A DNA stretch of 64,000 nt from Cyanothece sp. BG0011 (GTDB taxonomy: Bacteria; Cyanobacteriota; Cyanobacteriia; Cyanobacteriales; Microcystaceae), in the NCBI RefSeq assembly GCF_003013815.1, contig NZ_PRLH01000138.1, forward strand, positions 1 to 64,000, given 5' to 3'. Each line of letters opens with the position of its first letter. Position 1 is the first letter of the stretch. The position numbers were made by a program, and so were the translations under genes. Shown in pieces: positions 36,161 through 44,967 of this stretch. Under the pieces are notes generated by a model, which worked only from the letters and a program-made list of their open reading frames with translations, was not told where the DNA came from and did not search any database.

Positions 36161-37183
36161 ATGAATCAAAATAAAAGTATTTCACTTTCTAATTCCAATA
36201 ATCTTGAGGTCAGGGATTTTAACTATCAACAATTAAATCCACAAGTGCGACATCAGATTCAAGAGTTAACCATTGATATTAAAAATCGACTCCGTCGCTG
36301 CGCTCAAGATGTCTATATTATTGGTCATAATCTATGTCAAATTAAACAACAATTGAAACATGGACAATTTCGGGCTTGGTTAGAGGTAGAATTTGATTGG
36401 AGTGTTTCGGCCGCTAATAAATTTATGCAGGTTAGTAAACAATTTCACTTAGAGGATTTAGAAGATGTCGACATTTCCCCCTCGGCCCTATATGTCTTAG
36501 CAGCCCCCTCCACTCCCCAAGCGATTCGTAATGAGGCTTTAGACAAAGCGCAGCAAGGTCAAACCATTAGCTTTTCTTTTGCCAAACAACTCATTAAAAG
36601 CAACCAGGAGAAACCATTAGAGAATGACCCACCCAATTCTGTTATAACCCAAGAATCCCATGACATAACCACTCGATTACCCAATCAATGGAGTCTTTTA
36701 GAGTCGATTAAAAACAAGGAAAGTCAACTAAATTTATCAATTCAAGTTTATAGTTCTTCTCTTTTTGATGATTATTTAGAGCAAGAATGGCAAAGAATGC
36801 TCCGGGCCGAACAATATTTATCCTTAGTGGTGTGTCAAATTGATTTAGAAAGTAGCAACTCCCCAGAAACTCTCATGTTTCAAATGCTTGAACAGCTAAG
36901 TTATGGGTTAGCTAGTAGTTTAAAGCGAGGAGGGGATTTTGTGGGGCAATATGGTGATAATCAATGTGTTGCGGTTTTGCCAAATACGGATTCTGAAGGG
37001 CTGATATCTGTAGTGGATAGGTTGATGGGGTGGTTGATTCCCTGGAAAAAAAACTTACATCAGTTTGATGAATTAAACACCTTCAAAATTTATACAGGAA
37101 CCATTAGTCTGATTCCTCGGCCAGGAGTTACCCCCCACAATCTCATTAATAGGGCGTTGCTTCATAAAGAATTAATAAATTAA
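36161..37183 (+). CDS. DUF3102 protein with degenerate GGDEF-like C-terminus
   Basis: A 340-residue soluble protein. Residues about 25-150 look like DUF3102 (IGHNLCQIKQQLKHGQFRAW, SVSAANKFMQVSKQF), a domain related to phage and plasmid proteins. Residues about 205-335 resemble a diguanylate-cyclase fold (YLSLVVCQID, GLASSLKRGGDFVGQYGDNQ, CVAVLPNTDSEG), but the GGDEF active-site motif reads GQYGD, so catalysis is doubtful. It converges on the signalling operon, overlapping its last gene by 4 bp at the stops. Its role is unknown; it may sense or bind a nucleotide. Confidence 0.7.
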   Translation: MNQNKSISLSNSNNLEVRDFNYQQLNPQVRHQIQELTIDIKNRLRRCAQDVYIIGHNLCQIKQQLKHGQFRAWLEVEFDWSVSAANKFMQVSKQFHLEDLEDVDISPSALYVLAAPSTPQAIRNEALDKAQQGQTISFSFAKQLIKSNQEKPLENDPPNSVITQESHDITTRLPNQWSLLESIKNKESQLNLSIQVYSSSLFDDYLEQEWQRMLRAEQYLSLVVCQIDLESSNSPETLMFQMLEQLSYGLASSLKRGGDFVGQYGDNQCVAVLPNTDSEGLISVVDRLMGWLIPWKKNLHQFDELNTFKIYTGTISLIPRPGVTPHNLINRALLHKELIN

Positions 37184-37677
37184 GCATCACCCTGCTTATT
37201 TTTCCGTGCCTTTTTTAAGTGCTTGAGTTTTTCTTTGAGATTTTTAAAGGAATCAGTTTGTACAATTTCGGCCACTTGTTTTGCCTGCTTACTTCTATCA
37301 ATTTCAATTTTTAATTCTTGAACTTGTTGACGTAGTTTGGTTTCCCTAATTTCCACTTGTCTGGCCATGTTTTGAAACACCCTGGCCAGTTGCCCTAATT
37401 CGTCTTCTCTTGAGGCAACTTCATCAAGACTATTAATGGTAAAAGATTCGTTTTCTACGGCGGCAGCCGCTTCTGTTAATAGTTTAACCTGTTCTATATA
37501 CTTCAACATGATTTGATTTTTTTCATAGATTTCGTTCTCTAAATCTGTTGAATGTTCCGTAATGGTATCGAGCATAATTTCGAGGTCTTCTTGCTCGTCT
37601 TTTAGCTCTTCAATTTCTTTTTGAAGGGCTTTGTTTTGCTGGATTAATTCCTCTTGTGAGAGTTGCTTATCAATCAT
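37180..37677 (-). CDS. HAMP-like coiled-coil signalling protein
   Basis: A 165-residue charged, helical protein starting MIDKQLSQEELIQQNKAL. A coiled coil covers about residues 5-70, a HAMP-like piece follows (INSLDEVASREDELGQLARVFQNM, near 80-105) and a second coiled coil with a Lys-rich end completes it. No TM helix is present. The start at 37677 is chosen because it lies 5 bp after the preceding STAS gene. It is the last gene of the five-gene operon and may be the scaffold or output partner. Confidence 0.75.
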   Translation of the reverse strand: MIDKQLSQEELIQQNKALQKEIEELKDEQEDLEIMLDTITEHSTDLENEIYEKNQIMLKYIEQVKLLTEAAAAVENESFTINSLDEVASREDELGQLARVFQNMARQVEIRETKLRQQVQELKIEIDRSKQAKQVAEIVQTDSFKNLKEKLKHLKKARKNKQGDA

Positions 37678-37682
37678 AATAC

Positions 37683-38027
37683 TTATTCTAATTCTAGGGT
37701 CAAACTTGGCATTAATCGCTGTAGATTTTTTAATGATTTTCCTTGCCAAGGAATGTCATTAGACCCTTTGACAGTGATTGAACTATTTTTTTTCTTACGA
37801 ATATTAATAACAAATTTTGATAACATACTAATGCCAGAACTATTAAGAAATTCTAATTCTTTTAAATCTAGGGTAATAGTTTCGGGATCATCTTTGGCTG
37901 CTTCATGGAGTAATTCAACGATGGGTTTATATTCGTCACTACCACTTAATCTTAATGAACCTTTAAAACTAACGGTAACAGTTTCAGGCTCATAAGTAAC
38001 ACAATAGTCGTCGGTTTTAATTTCCAT
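37683..38027 (-). CDS. STAS-domain regulator (slr1659-like)
   Basis: A 114-residue single STAS-like domain. The segment TITLDLKELEFLNSSGISML includes the Ser-Ser-Gly site where anti-sigma-factor antagonists are phosphorylated. The protein resembles the slr1659-type regulators of cyanobacteria. Next to an HATPase-like protein and a SpoIIE phosphatase, it probably acts as the switching partner in a phosphorylation circuit. Confidence 0.8.
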   Translation of the reverse strand: MEIKTDDYCVTYEPETVTVSFKGSLRLSGSDEYKPIVELLHEAAKDDPETITLDLKELEFLNSSGISMLSKFVINIRKKKNSSITVKGSNDIPWQGKSLKNLQRLMPSLTLELE

Positions 38028-38083
38028 AATTTAATTAATTTCTCCTTAATTTAGGTAACCTTGATGTCTTGATCATTTTAAAA

Positions 38084-38671
38084 TCATACTTTTAATTTTA
38101 CCATAGTATTCACCGTTAATATACCAATTTCTTGAGGATTATTATCGATTTTCCATCCTAGCTTAGCTCCATAATCACAACAGATTGTAATTAGTCCTAA
38201 CCCTGAAGCACTGCTATTTTCCTCTTCTGCTAATTTTTCCATTTGCGCTACATATAAATCTTCGGGGTCAGAACTCACTAAGTCATTAATAATGGTTTTA
38301 AATTTGGGCCAATCGTGAGAGGGAATACAATTTTTAGAAAATAAAATAACGGTTTCATCTAATAAATGAATACCAAACTGAATGGTACTATGAATGGTTT
38401 CATCGTGAAACTTCATGGCATTTTCTAGAAGTTCATTAGCAATATAACTCACGGCCCCTTTGAGTTCTTTTTGCCGTTCAATGGTACTGGGTTCATCTTC
38501 AGTAGCGGGAAAAAAAGTGGTTAAATAATCCGCCACAAAATCCGCCGATAAGCCATTGTTGCGCCAACGTTGTTTTAAAGGAATCGAAGAAGGAGAAAAA
38601 CTAATTACCAAGAATTGATCGCTTTCTGGTAGATTCTCTTGAAAATCTCCATATATCTCATAGGTTTTCAT
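38084..38671 (-). CDS. slr1658-like HATPase-family regulator
   Basis: A 195-residue protein with a histidine-kinase-like ATP-binding fold. The N-box-like stretch is YIANELLENAMKFHDETIHS (near residue 85), and SGLGLITICCDYGAKLGW (near 160) fits a G-box. This is the slr1658 superfamily type, which sits with slr1659-type STAS proteins. By analogy with RsbW-like kinases it could phosphorylate the STAS partner encoded immediately downstream. Confidence 0.78.
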   Translation of the reverse strand: MKTYEIYGDFQENLPESDQFLVISFSPSSIPLKQRWRNNGLSADFVADYLTTFFPATEDEPSTIERQKELKGAVSYIANELLENAMKFHDETIHSTIQFGIHLLDETVILFSKNCIPSHDWPKFKTIINDLVSSDPEDLYVAQMEKLAEEENSSASGLGLITICCDYGAKLGWKIDNNPQEIGILTVNTMVKLKV

Positions 38672-38688
38672 GATTGAGTTTCAGTTTG

Positions 38689-39738
38689 CTAAGGAATATG
38701 TGTGACTCGTTTGATGAGGGTTGCAGGAATATCTGCTAAGGGCAGCACTTCTGAGGCGGCCTCCATTTCGACGGCCGCTTTCGGCATTCCATAGACAACA
38801 CAACTTTGTTGATTTTGGGCAATAGTATGCCATCCTCTGCGACGTAACGTTTTAAGTCCCATCGCCCCGTCTCGTCCCATCCCCGTCAGTAATACAGCAA
38901 TTCCTTTTCGACTCCAAGATTGAGCCACACTCTCACAAAAAACATCGATGGAGGGACGATAGGGATAATCGTGAGGTTCCTTAGTGTATGTTAACGTTAA
39001 ATTGGGACGTAACACTAAGTGATCATTGGTGCCTGCTAACAAAACTTTACTTGCTAATAACATATCCCCTTCCGAGGCTAAAACAACCGATAACGGGGTT
39101 TGTTCGTCCAACCACTTGGCTAACCCTTGAGAAAACTGCACATCAACGTGCTGAATAATAACAATACTGGCCTCAAAATTAGGGGGAAACTCTCCTAAAA
39201 TAGCAGCCAAGGCTTTAGGTCCTCCGGTGGAAGCCCCAATAATGATTAGGGGGGGTAAATGACGAGGGGGATAAGAAGAGTGATGTTTACCGGATTTCTC
39301 ACTGCTGGTGGCTGACTTAGAAGAGGGCCGTTTCGGGTTCAGTCTGCCGATGACAATGCCGATAGAAACGATGGTTTTTAACAAAGCTTCGTTTAACACG
39401 GTGTCTTCTGAGGGTCCCATCACTGGGGTACTGACCACATCTAAAGCCCCATAACCCATGGCTTCAAAGACTTTAGCTGAATTTTTTTTAATATCGGCCG
39501 TGACGATTAAAATAGCGCAGGGGGACTGTTGCATAATGATTTTGGTGGCTTGGGCCCCGTCTAGCTCTGGCATAATCATATCCATGAGGATGAGATCCGG
39601 GGTATCTCTGGCACAATAAGCGATCGCACTTTTGCCATCATAGGCCACCCAAGCGATGTCATAGCCAGGGACTGAAGTAACAACGCGCCGTAGCATTTCT
39701 ACGACCATCACCGTATCATTAACAATTGCGATCCTCAT
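38689..39738 (-). CDS. cheB: CheB: receiver + protein-glutamate methylesterase
   Basis: A 349-residue CheB. The receiver domain (1-125) has the phospho-Asp in LILMDMIMPELDG (about residue 52). The methylesterase domain (about 160-345) has the catalytic Ser in IGASTGGPKAL, His in VIIQHVD and Asp in GMGRDGAMG. It normally removes methyl groups from chemoreceptors, but no cheA, cheR or receptor gene is adjacent. Here it lies 18 bp before the slr1658-like gene in an operon, so it may be used in a non-chemotactic circuit. Confidence 0.92.
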   Translation of the reverse strand: MRIAIVNDTVMVVEMLRRVVTSVPGYDIAWVAYDGKSAIAYCARDTPDLILMDMIMPELDGAQATKIIMQQSPCAILIVTADIKKNSAKVFEAMGYGALDVVSTPVMGPSEDTVLNEALLKTIVSIGIVIGRLNPKRPSSKSATSSEKSGKHHSSYPPRHLPPLIIIGASTGGPKALAAILGEFPPNFEASIVIIQHVDVQFSQGLAKWLDEQTPLSVVLASEGDMLLASKVLLAGTNDHLVLRPNLTLTYTKEPHDYPYRPSIDVFCESVAQSWSRKGIAVLLTGMGRDGAMGLKTLRRRGWHTIAQNQQSCVVYGMPKAAVEMEAASEVLPLADIPATLIKRVTHIP

Positions 39739-39757
39739 TAGGGTGCTGTCATTTGTG

Positions 39758-40939
39758 TTATTTTTGTTTAATTACCAATAAAGTGATATCGTCATAGACG
39801 GTTTGGGTATCGATGTGTTGCTTCACATCATCAATCACCGCCGTTTTGATCTCCTGTGCTGATTGTTCCCAATTTTGACTAACAATTTCACATAAGCGTT
39901 CTAAACCATACATCTCTCCTGCAGGATTTTCTGCCTCTGTGATGCCGTCAGTATAGAGAACCACTACATCTCCGGGGTTTAATAATATTTCTGTTTCTCC
40001 GAGAAAATCGCTAATATCTTCTTCTAAGCCGACGGGAAATCCTAAGTCAATGGTATCAACAATTTCAATTTCCCCTCCTTTTCTAACCACAATTAAGCAT
40101 TCATGTTGACCACTTAACCGTAGACAATGATCTTCATAATCTAATAAAGACAGGGTTAAATTTTTATCGGAGTTAATCCGTTCGACGTTATCGAAAATGG
40201 TGCGATTAATCACAGACAAAAACTTGAGGGGGTCCCCTTCGTTTTGAGTCATGAGGGTACGAATGGCAGTTTGTACCATAATCATGACCACACCGCTTTC
40301 TAAGCCATGGCCGGTGACATCTCCAATGCCAATTTTAACCCGGCCATTTTGATTTAACACATCATAATAGTCTCCCCCGACATCGGTGGCCGGTTCCATA
40401 AACCCGGCAATATCTAACCCTTCGATTTGTTGTAATTCCTCGGTTTTGGGGAGAATCATCTGTTGTAAGCGTCGGGTAATTTCAATTTCGGCACTCAGAC
40501 GCAGGTTTTCTTCTTTGAGTTTTTCTTCTGCTTCTTTCCGCTTCAACAGGTTATTATAGGCAGCCGAATGGTAACGAATACGGGCGATTAACTCCACTTT
40601 GTCGGGTAATTTGACTAAATAGTCATTGGCTCCCAGTTGAAAGGCTTCAGCCTTCACTAGGGGTTCTTCTTTACTCGAAAGCACGATTAAAGGTATGTCG
40701 TGGGTGGGTGCATCCTTAGCCCGTAAGAATCTCACTAACATCAATCCTTCGATGTCAGGCATGACTAAATCCTGTAAAATCACCGTTGGTTGAACCTCTG
40801 TCGCTTTTCTTAGGGTTTCTGTGGGGTCACGGCAATAATGAAAGATAATGTCGCTTTCTGAGGCTAACATACGGCGAATGGCTTCGCCGATGGTGGGTTG
40901 ATCGTCGATTAAAAGAACAACAATAGGAGAGTCGGTCAT
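39758..40939 (-). CDS. response regulator with SpoIIE/PP2C phosphatase (RsbU-like)
   Basis: A 393-residue protein. A receiver domain (about 5-125, phospho-Asp in VILQDLVMPDIEG, Lys in LSSKEEP) is joined by a coiled-coil linker (about 130-165) to a PPM/SpoIIE phosphatase domain. The metal-binding acids are seen in GGDYYDV, IGDVTGHGL, YTDGITEAEN and YDDITLLV. It should dephosphorylate the STAS protein when its receiver is phosphorylated. It is the first gene of the operon, and the histidine kinase is not in the window. Confidence 0.92.
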   Translation of the reverse strand: MTDSPIVVLLIDDQPTIGEAIRRMLASESDIIFHYCRDPTETLRKATEVQPTVILQDLVMPDIEGLMLVRFLRAKDAPTHDIPLIVLSSKEEPLVKAEAFQLGANDYLVKLPDKVELIARIRYHSAAYNNLLKRKEAEEKLKEENLRLSAEIEITRRLQQMILPKTEELQQIEGLDIAGFMEPATDVGGDYYDVLNQNGRVKIGIGDVTGHGLESGVVMIMVQTAIRTLMTQNEGDPLKFLSVINRTIFDNVERINSDKNLTLSLLDYEDHCLRLSGQHECLIVVRKGGEIEIVDTIDLGFPVGLEEDISDFLGETEILLNPGDVVVLYTDGITEAENPAGEMYGLERLCEIVSQNWEQSAQEIKTAVIDDVKQHIDTQTVYDDITLLVIKQK

Positions 40940-41088
40940 TAGAGAGGATGAGGTGAAGCATCGAGTTAAGATGTCATCATGAGTTCGGTGGTTTGGTGTT
41001 CGGAGTTAAGACACCCTAAAAGGAAACCGCTTCAACAACGGTTGCTGCGATCTAAATCCTTTCTCTAGAATAACCTAAACTCGCCATC

Positions 41089-42702
41089 CTATTGCTTAGC
41101 ACCTACTGTTACAGAATGTTGGGGAACGGTCCACCAAGCTAAGCCATAGGGTTGAGTCCCTTGATTGACTTGTTGTTGATACTGGACTCGGATTTTGTAG
41201 TTTCCGGCGCTGGTAACAGGACAAAAAATATGTTCGATGTTATCGGCCCGACTCACGGAACGACAGAGACTGGCGGCGGTATTCTCGGCATTGGCAGGCA
41301 TTAAATAGAGATCAAGATTATTAATTCCTCGATCTTCAAAGGTCTCTCCGAGATCGTATCGCTCATTCTTATTGGTGTCATTGAGTTCAACCACCCTATC
41401 CCACACTAAAGTAATGGAAACAAAACTATTTTCTGGTAAGGGTTGAGAAAGAACATACTCTTGATAGTTATCTTTGCTCACGGTGTCATAGTCCCAACCC
41501 ATTGCCGGCACAGGGTTTTGCGGTTTCCATTGACCGGCACTAAACTGTTCATAGGCCCGAAGTGCATTGAGGTGGCCCGTTCCCATTTGTATATCCAGGG
41601 GAATGTCCGGGTTACGGTAAGCATCAGACTCGAACCAAGTATAATGGGTTTTACTAAAAATCGTCCGCATCATCCCCAATAACAAACCATTTCCCTTATC
41701 CTGTATCTTATCGGCCGAATTGAGTAACACCGCTTTATTGACCTGATGACGGCGAGAGTCCAGACTCCAGTTAGGTGCTTGGTTGCGAAGTTGGCGATCG
41801 CCGAATTCTTGTAATAGGGCCACTGAAGCGGTGATATGGGGGGCGGCAAAGCTGGTTCCACTCACTTCTTGGATGGTTCCGGCTAGGTCATACACCGCCA
41901 CTTTACTCCCTGGGGCCGTTAAATTAATGGCCCGTCTTTCCCCGACATTAATCTCCCGTTTAATTAAACTGCGGCCAATGCCCACAGGAAGGGCGCTGAG
42001 GTTGGCAAAATCCACTTTTGTATAGATTCCGTCCCGTTTGGTGGTGTAGGCGGTGGTGATGCCGTTATAGTGGTCTGTGGGGATGGGAATACCTCCGGTT
42101 CCTTGGTTGCCGGCGATGACGTAGAGGGTATCATGAACCCGTGATGACCAGTCGATACATTGGGTTAAGTGGGCGTTGCCGTCTAGCTTTGCATCCTTGC
42201 GATTATCTTGTTCTAAGGATTCTCCGAAACTAAAGTTAATGGCCCTGACATCTCCACTATTGCGTTGGGCAATATGTTGACTGGCTAAACATTCTTGAGG
42301 TTGGCCACCTCCTTTAATGGCACCAATGGCCGAAGCGTATAATCTAGCATCTGGGGCGACTCCTGGCAGTCTTTTATCTTTGCTTACCATAACACTGGCT
42401 ACCATGGCCGCGTGGTTATCTAGGTTGCCGTTAGATTTAACGTCCCGATTTTGATAGTAAACTCCTGCTAGTTGAAAGGTGGGACTCCAAGCCGCGATTT
42501 TATCGAAGCCGAATATTCCTGGCCGTCCGATTTCTACTTGTCCAATGGCAATTTTTTTCCCGGTTAAATTTAAGGGTTGTTGGTGTAAGCGATGGGCATA
42601 AATGCCAGCTTCTCCGGTGGAGGTATTCAAAGCCAAACTAGGGGTAATAATTCCTGTAACGGTTGTTAAACTGCTGATGACCCAAGCAACGGTTCGTTTC
42701 AT
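41089..42702 (-). CDS. S8 subtilisin-family peptidase, secreted
   Basis: A 537-residue protein with an N-terminal signal (about residues 1-24). The catalytic Ser is in VSGTSFAAPHITAS (about 285) and the likely His in DNHAAMVASVM (about 100). The usual Asp motif (DTG-type) is not seen. The equivalent strand reads IAIGQVEIGRPG (about 48-59), with a Glu. The C-terminal 150 residues form a beta-rich domain. It may therefore be an atypical or inactive subtilase. It stands alone and is monocistronic. Confidence 0.82.
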   Translation of the reverse strand: MKRTVAWVISSLTTVTGIITPSLALNTSTGEAGIYAHRLHQQPLNLTGKKIAIGQVEIGRPGIFGFDKIAAWSPTFQLAGVYYQNRDVKSNGNLDNHAAMVASVMVSKDKRLPGVAPDARLYASAIGAIKGGGQPQECLASQHIAQRNSGDVRAINFSFGESLEQDNRKDAKLDGNAHLTQCIDWSSRVHDTLYVIAGNQGTGGIPIPTDHYNGITTAYTTKRDGIYTKVDFANLSALPVGIGRSLIKREINVGERRAINLTAPGSKVAVYDLAGTIQEVSGTSFAAPHITASVALLQEFGDRQLRNQAPNWSLDSRRHQVNKAVLLNSADKIQDKGNGLLLGMMRTIFSKTHYTWFESDAYRNPDIPLDIQMGTGHLNALRAYEQFSAGQWKPQNPVPAMGWDYDTVSKDNYQEYVLSQPLPENSFVSITLVWDRVVELNDTNKNERYDLGETFEDRGINNLDLYLMPANAENTAASLCRSVSRADNIEHIFCPVTSAGNYKIRVQYQQQVNQGTQPYGLAWWTVPQHSVTVGAKQ

Positions 42703-42868
42703 GTAGATAGATTAACTAATTTTTTTGACTTCTTTCTATTTTATACAAAATAAATAAAATCATGGCTGTAAAAACTTTGTAAAGACAATAGGGAAAAGAG
42801 CATTAACTCTATAGACTAAAATAGTTAGGGTTACAATAATAGAGATAATTGTTAAAAAGTAAAAGATT

Positions 42869-43321
42869 ATGACTTCAATAATTACATCTAAACTTTTGTA
42901 TGAACAAGACTTAAATTTATGGTTACTTACCACTATTGAGCAATTGAAACAAGGTGATTTAAACCGATTAGATATCGAACATTTAATTGAGGAGTTAGAA
43001 GGTTTGGCCGGAAGAGATAGACGAGAGTTAGAAAGTCGTTTAGAGGTTTTGTTATCTCACCTTCTTAAGCGGTTATTTGTGCCAAGTCCTAATGATTATC
43101 GAGGATGGGAATTAACGATTAAAGAACAGCGCAACCGGTTACAACGTTTACTTAAACAATCTCCTAGTTTACGGAATTATTTTATTTCTGTTTTCTCCGA
43201 GATATATGAAGATGCTTATGAGTTGGTTTCTTTAGAATATACTGAGGTTAACTTTCCTAAAGTTTGGCCTTATAGTCAAACCATTGAAGACATTTTATTA
43301 ACTAAATTTTGGGAAGAATAA
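42869..43321 (+). CDS. DUF29 family protein
   Basis: A 150-residue DUF29 protein. Its typical features are YEQDLNLWLLTTIEQLKQGD (near residue 10), LDIEHLIEELEGLAGRDRRE and LLSHLLKRLF. The family is common and multi-copy in cyanobacteria, mainly helical and of unknown role, sometimes proposed to be toxin-antitoxin linked. It is followed by a very short frame with a strong RBS, probably a deleted downstream gene. Confidence 0.88.
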   Translation: MTSIITSKLLYEQDLNLWLLTTIEQLKQGDLNRLDIEHLIEELEGLAGRDRRELESRLEVLLSHLLKRLFVPSPNDYRGWELTIKEQRNRLQRLLKQSPSLRNYFISVFSEIYEDAYELVSLEYTEVNFPKVWPYSQTIEDILLTKFWEE

Positions 43322-43334
43322 AGGAGTTAAGTTA

Positions 43335-43400
43335 TGGATCAATATTTTGTTTTAGAAAAAAGATTAGAATTTATTTTAAATCAACTCTTGTTCTTGTAAT
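43335..43400 (+). pseudogene. 21-codon relic after the DUF29 gene
   Basis: ATG with a strong upstream RBS (AAAGGAGTTAAG) opens MDQYFVLEKRLEFILNQLLF and stops at 43400, inside the 3' end of the antisense DUF4058 gene. The good RBS with an almost immediate end suggests a gene cut off by a deletion or rearrangement. Confidence 0.4.
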
Positions 43401-44149
43401 AAATGATTAATCCAAGTTTGATCAGTTTCGGATAAATCTTCTAATGTTCGTTTTTGATAATTAATGGCTAAATCATAACTACCTCTCTCATAAAGACTGT
43501 GTAATAACTCTTGTAAAGGGATTAAAGGTTCTTGATCTTCTGCTTTTAAAGGTAAGGGAATAGAAGGAATTTCTTGTGCTAAATTAAAGGCATAGAGTTC
43601 TGCTTTGGGACGGCGATCGCTTCGACTAATTATAATACGATAATCTGATTTTATTCTCTCATCTACATTCATGGGCATTATCTCACCTTTTCGTAATAAA
43701 TCGATTTCTATTCAGTGAGTTAAACTCATTAATACTTGTTCTCTTTTTCTTAAATATTTTGTCCTTCCTTCTCCCATTTTTTTGTTTTTGGTTGATAAAA
43801 TTTCAATCACTGTAACGACTTCTTGAGTTTCTACATTTTTGACTTGTAAATACCATTCTTTAACGGTTTCTGGTTGGGGAATAGTAATAGGTAATGGTTG
43901 AACTTTTGGGGGAGCAACCGCAATATTAGATGAGGTTTCAGTTTGTTTTGAACTAGGAGAAAACAGAACATTATCGGGAATACCTACTAATTCTAAATTA
44001 TCATCATTGTTAGTGTCTGTATAAACTCTTTGTTCCATAGACATACGATATTTTGGCCTTAAAATAGGGTTCATATAATCAGCGATTGCAACAATTAAAT
44101 GAGTATGAACTTGTGACCAAAATTGAGGGAGTTCTAAATAAGGGTTCAT
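43376..44149 (-). pseudogene. DUF4058 gene with in-frame TGA
   Basis: A continuous 258-codon frame with one internal TGA at 43712-43714. The upstream part (145 codons) has NPYLELPQFWSQVHTHLIVA and VVTVIEILSTKNKKMGEGRT, and the downstream part has DLLRKGEIMPM and DYRIIISRSDRRP. The expected junction ...MSLTH-x-IEIDLLRKG is simply interrupted by the stop, so a single nonsense change has split the gene. DUF4058 is a cyanobacterial and myxobacterial family of unknown function. Confidence 0.85.
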
Positions 44150-44318
44150 TCCAGGAAAAGGGGAAGGCTTAACGAAGTCAGAAGTCAGAAGTCAGAAGTT
44201 GTTTTTGAGACAAGGATTTAAGCCTCGCCTCAAAAACGTTTCGCTTTAAAAAGGCAGGTTTTAGACCCTATTATCTCGATAACTTTTCTCCTTAATTTGT
44301 ACAGTCTAAAAGACTATG

Positions 44319-44900
44319 TTACGATTTGCTTTCGTCAGTTAAGATGACATCCTCATATATTAATTCAACAGGACAAGTAAAATCAATTGAGTCTAATTTT
44401 AATTCCTCCTTTTCGTCAAAAATATACAATTCCCAAACTCCCTTATCGTTGATACGAAAACACTCAATTAATTTTTGATCTGCACTCACTAAAACATATT
44501 CTTTCAAGGTTTCAATCTGGCGATAGTTTCTAAATTTTTTACCTCTATCAAATCCTTCGGTACTCGGAGAAAGCACTTCAATAATTAAACAAGGATGTTG
44601 CAGAAACTTGATGGCTTTTTTATCCCTTTCATCGCAACTAACAACCACATCAGGATAATGATAAGGCCCTGTTTCTGATATCTGTACTTTAGCACCACAT
44701 ACTAATACTCTACCCCCTTTTGCCTTGAGATGATTTTTAAGGGTACAAGCTAAGTTTAAAGCAATAGTATTATGAGGAATAGTTCCCCCAGTCATAGCGT
44801 AAACTTCCCCCTCCATATATTCATATTTAAGGGGTTGTTTTTCTTCCCATTCCAGGTATTCTTCAGGAGTCATATAAAAGTTTTCTTTTGCAACAACCAT
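44319..44900 (-). CDS. Uma2 family PD-(D/E)XK endonuclease
   Basis: A 193-residue Uma2 (DUF820) protein. The nuclease core is GPYHYPDVVVSCDE (Asp near residue 79) and PCLIIEVLSPSTEGFDRGKK (Glu near 104, Lys 117). These families are hugely expanded in cyanobacteria; the role is unclear but the fold is restriction-nuclease-like. It lies downstream of trmFO with a hairpin between them. Confidence 0.9.
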   Translation of the reverse strand: MVVAKENFYMTPEEYLEWEEKQPLKYEYMEGEVYAMTGGTIPHNTIALNLACTLKNHLKAKGGRVLVCGAKVQISETGPYHYPDVVVSCDERDKKAIKFLQHPCLIIEVLSPSTEGFDRGKKFRNYRQIETLKEYVLVSADQKLIECFRINDKGVWELYIFDEKEELKLDSIDFTCPVELIYEDVILTDESKS

Positions 44901-44942
44901 CTTAAGCTATCCTCACGAAAAAATGTATTTTTGCATCAGTAG

Positions 44943-44961
44943 GGGCGAAGGTTATTCGCCC
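44943..44961 (-). terminator. hairpin between trmFO and the Uma2 gene
   Basis: GGGCGAA and TTCGCCC form a 7-bp stem with a 5-base loop just after the trmFO stop. Flanks read TAGG and CTATT. Probably a terminator or a dispersed palindrome. Confidence 0.5.
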
Positions 44962-44967
44962 TATTAT

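Noticed and set aside
44170-44200. Direct repeats of AGTCAGAA resembling a tiny array
   Set aside because: Only about three 8-bp units with no spacers; a simple tandem repeat, not CRISPR.
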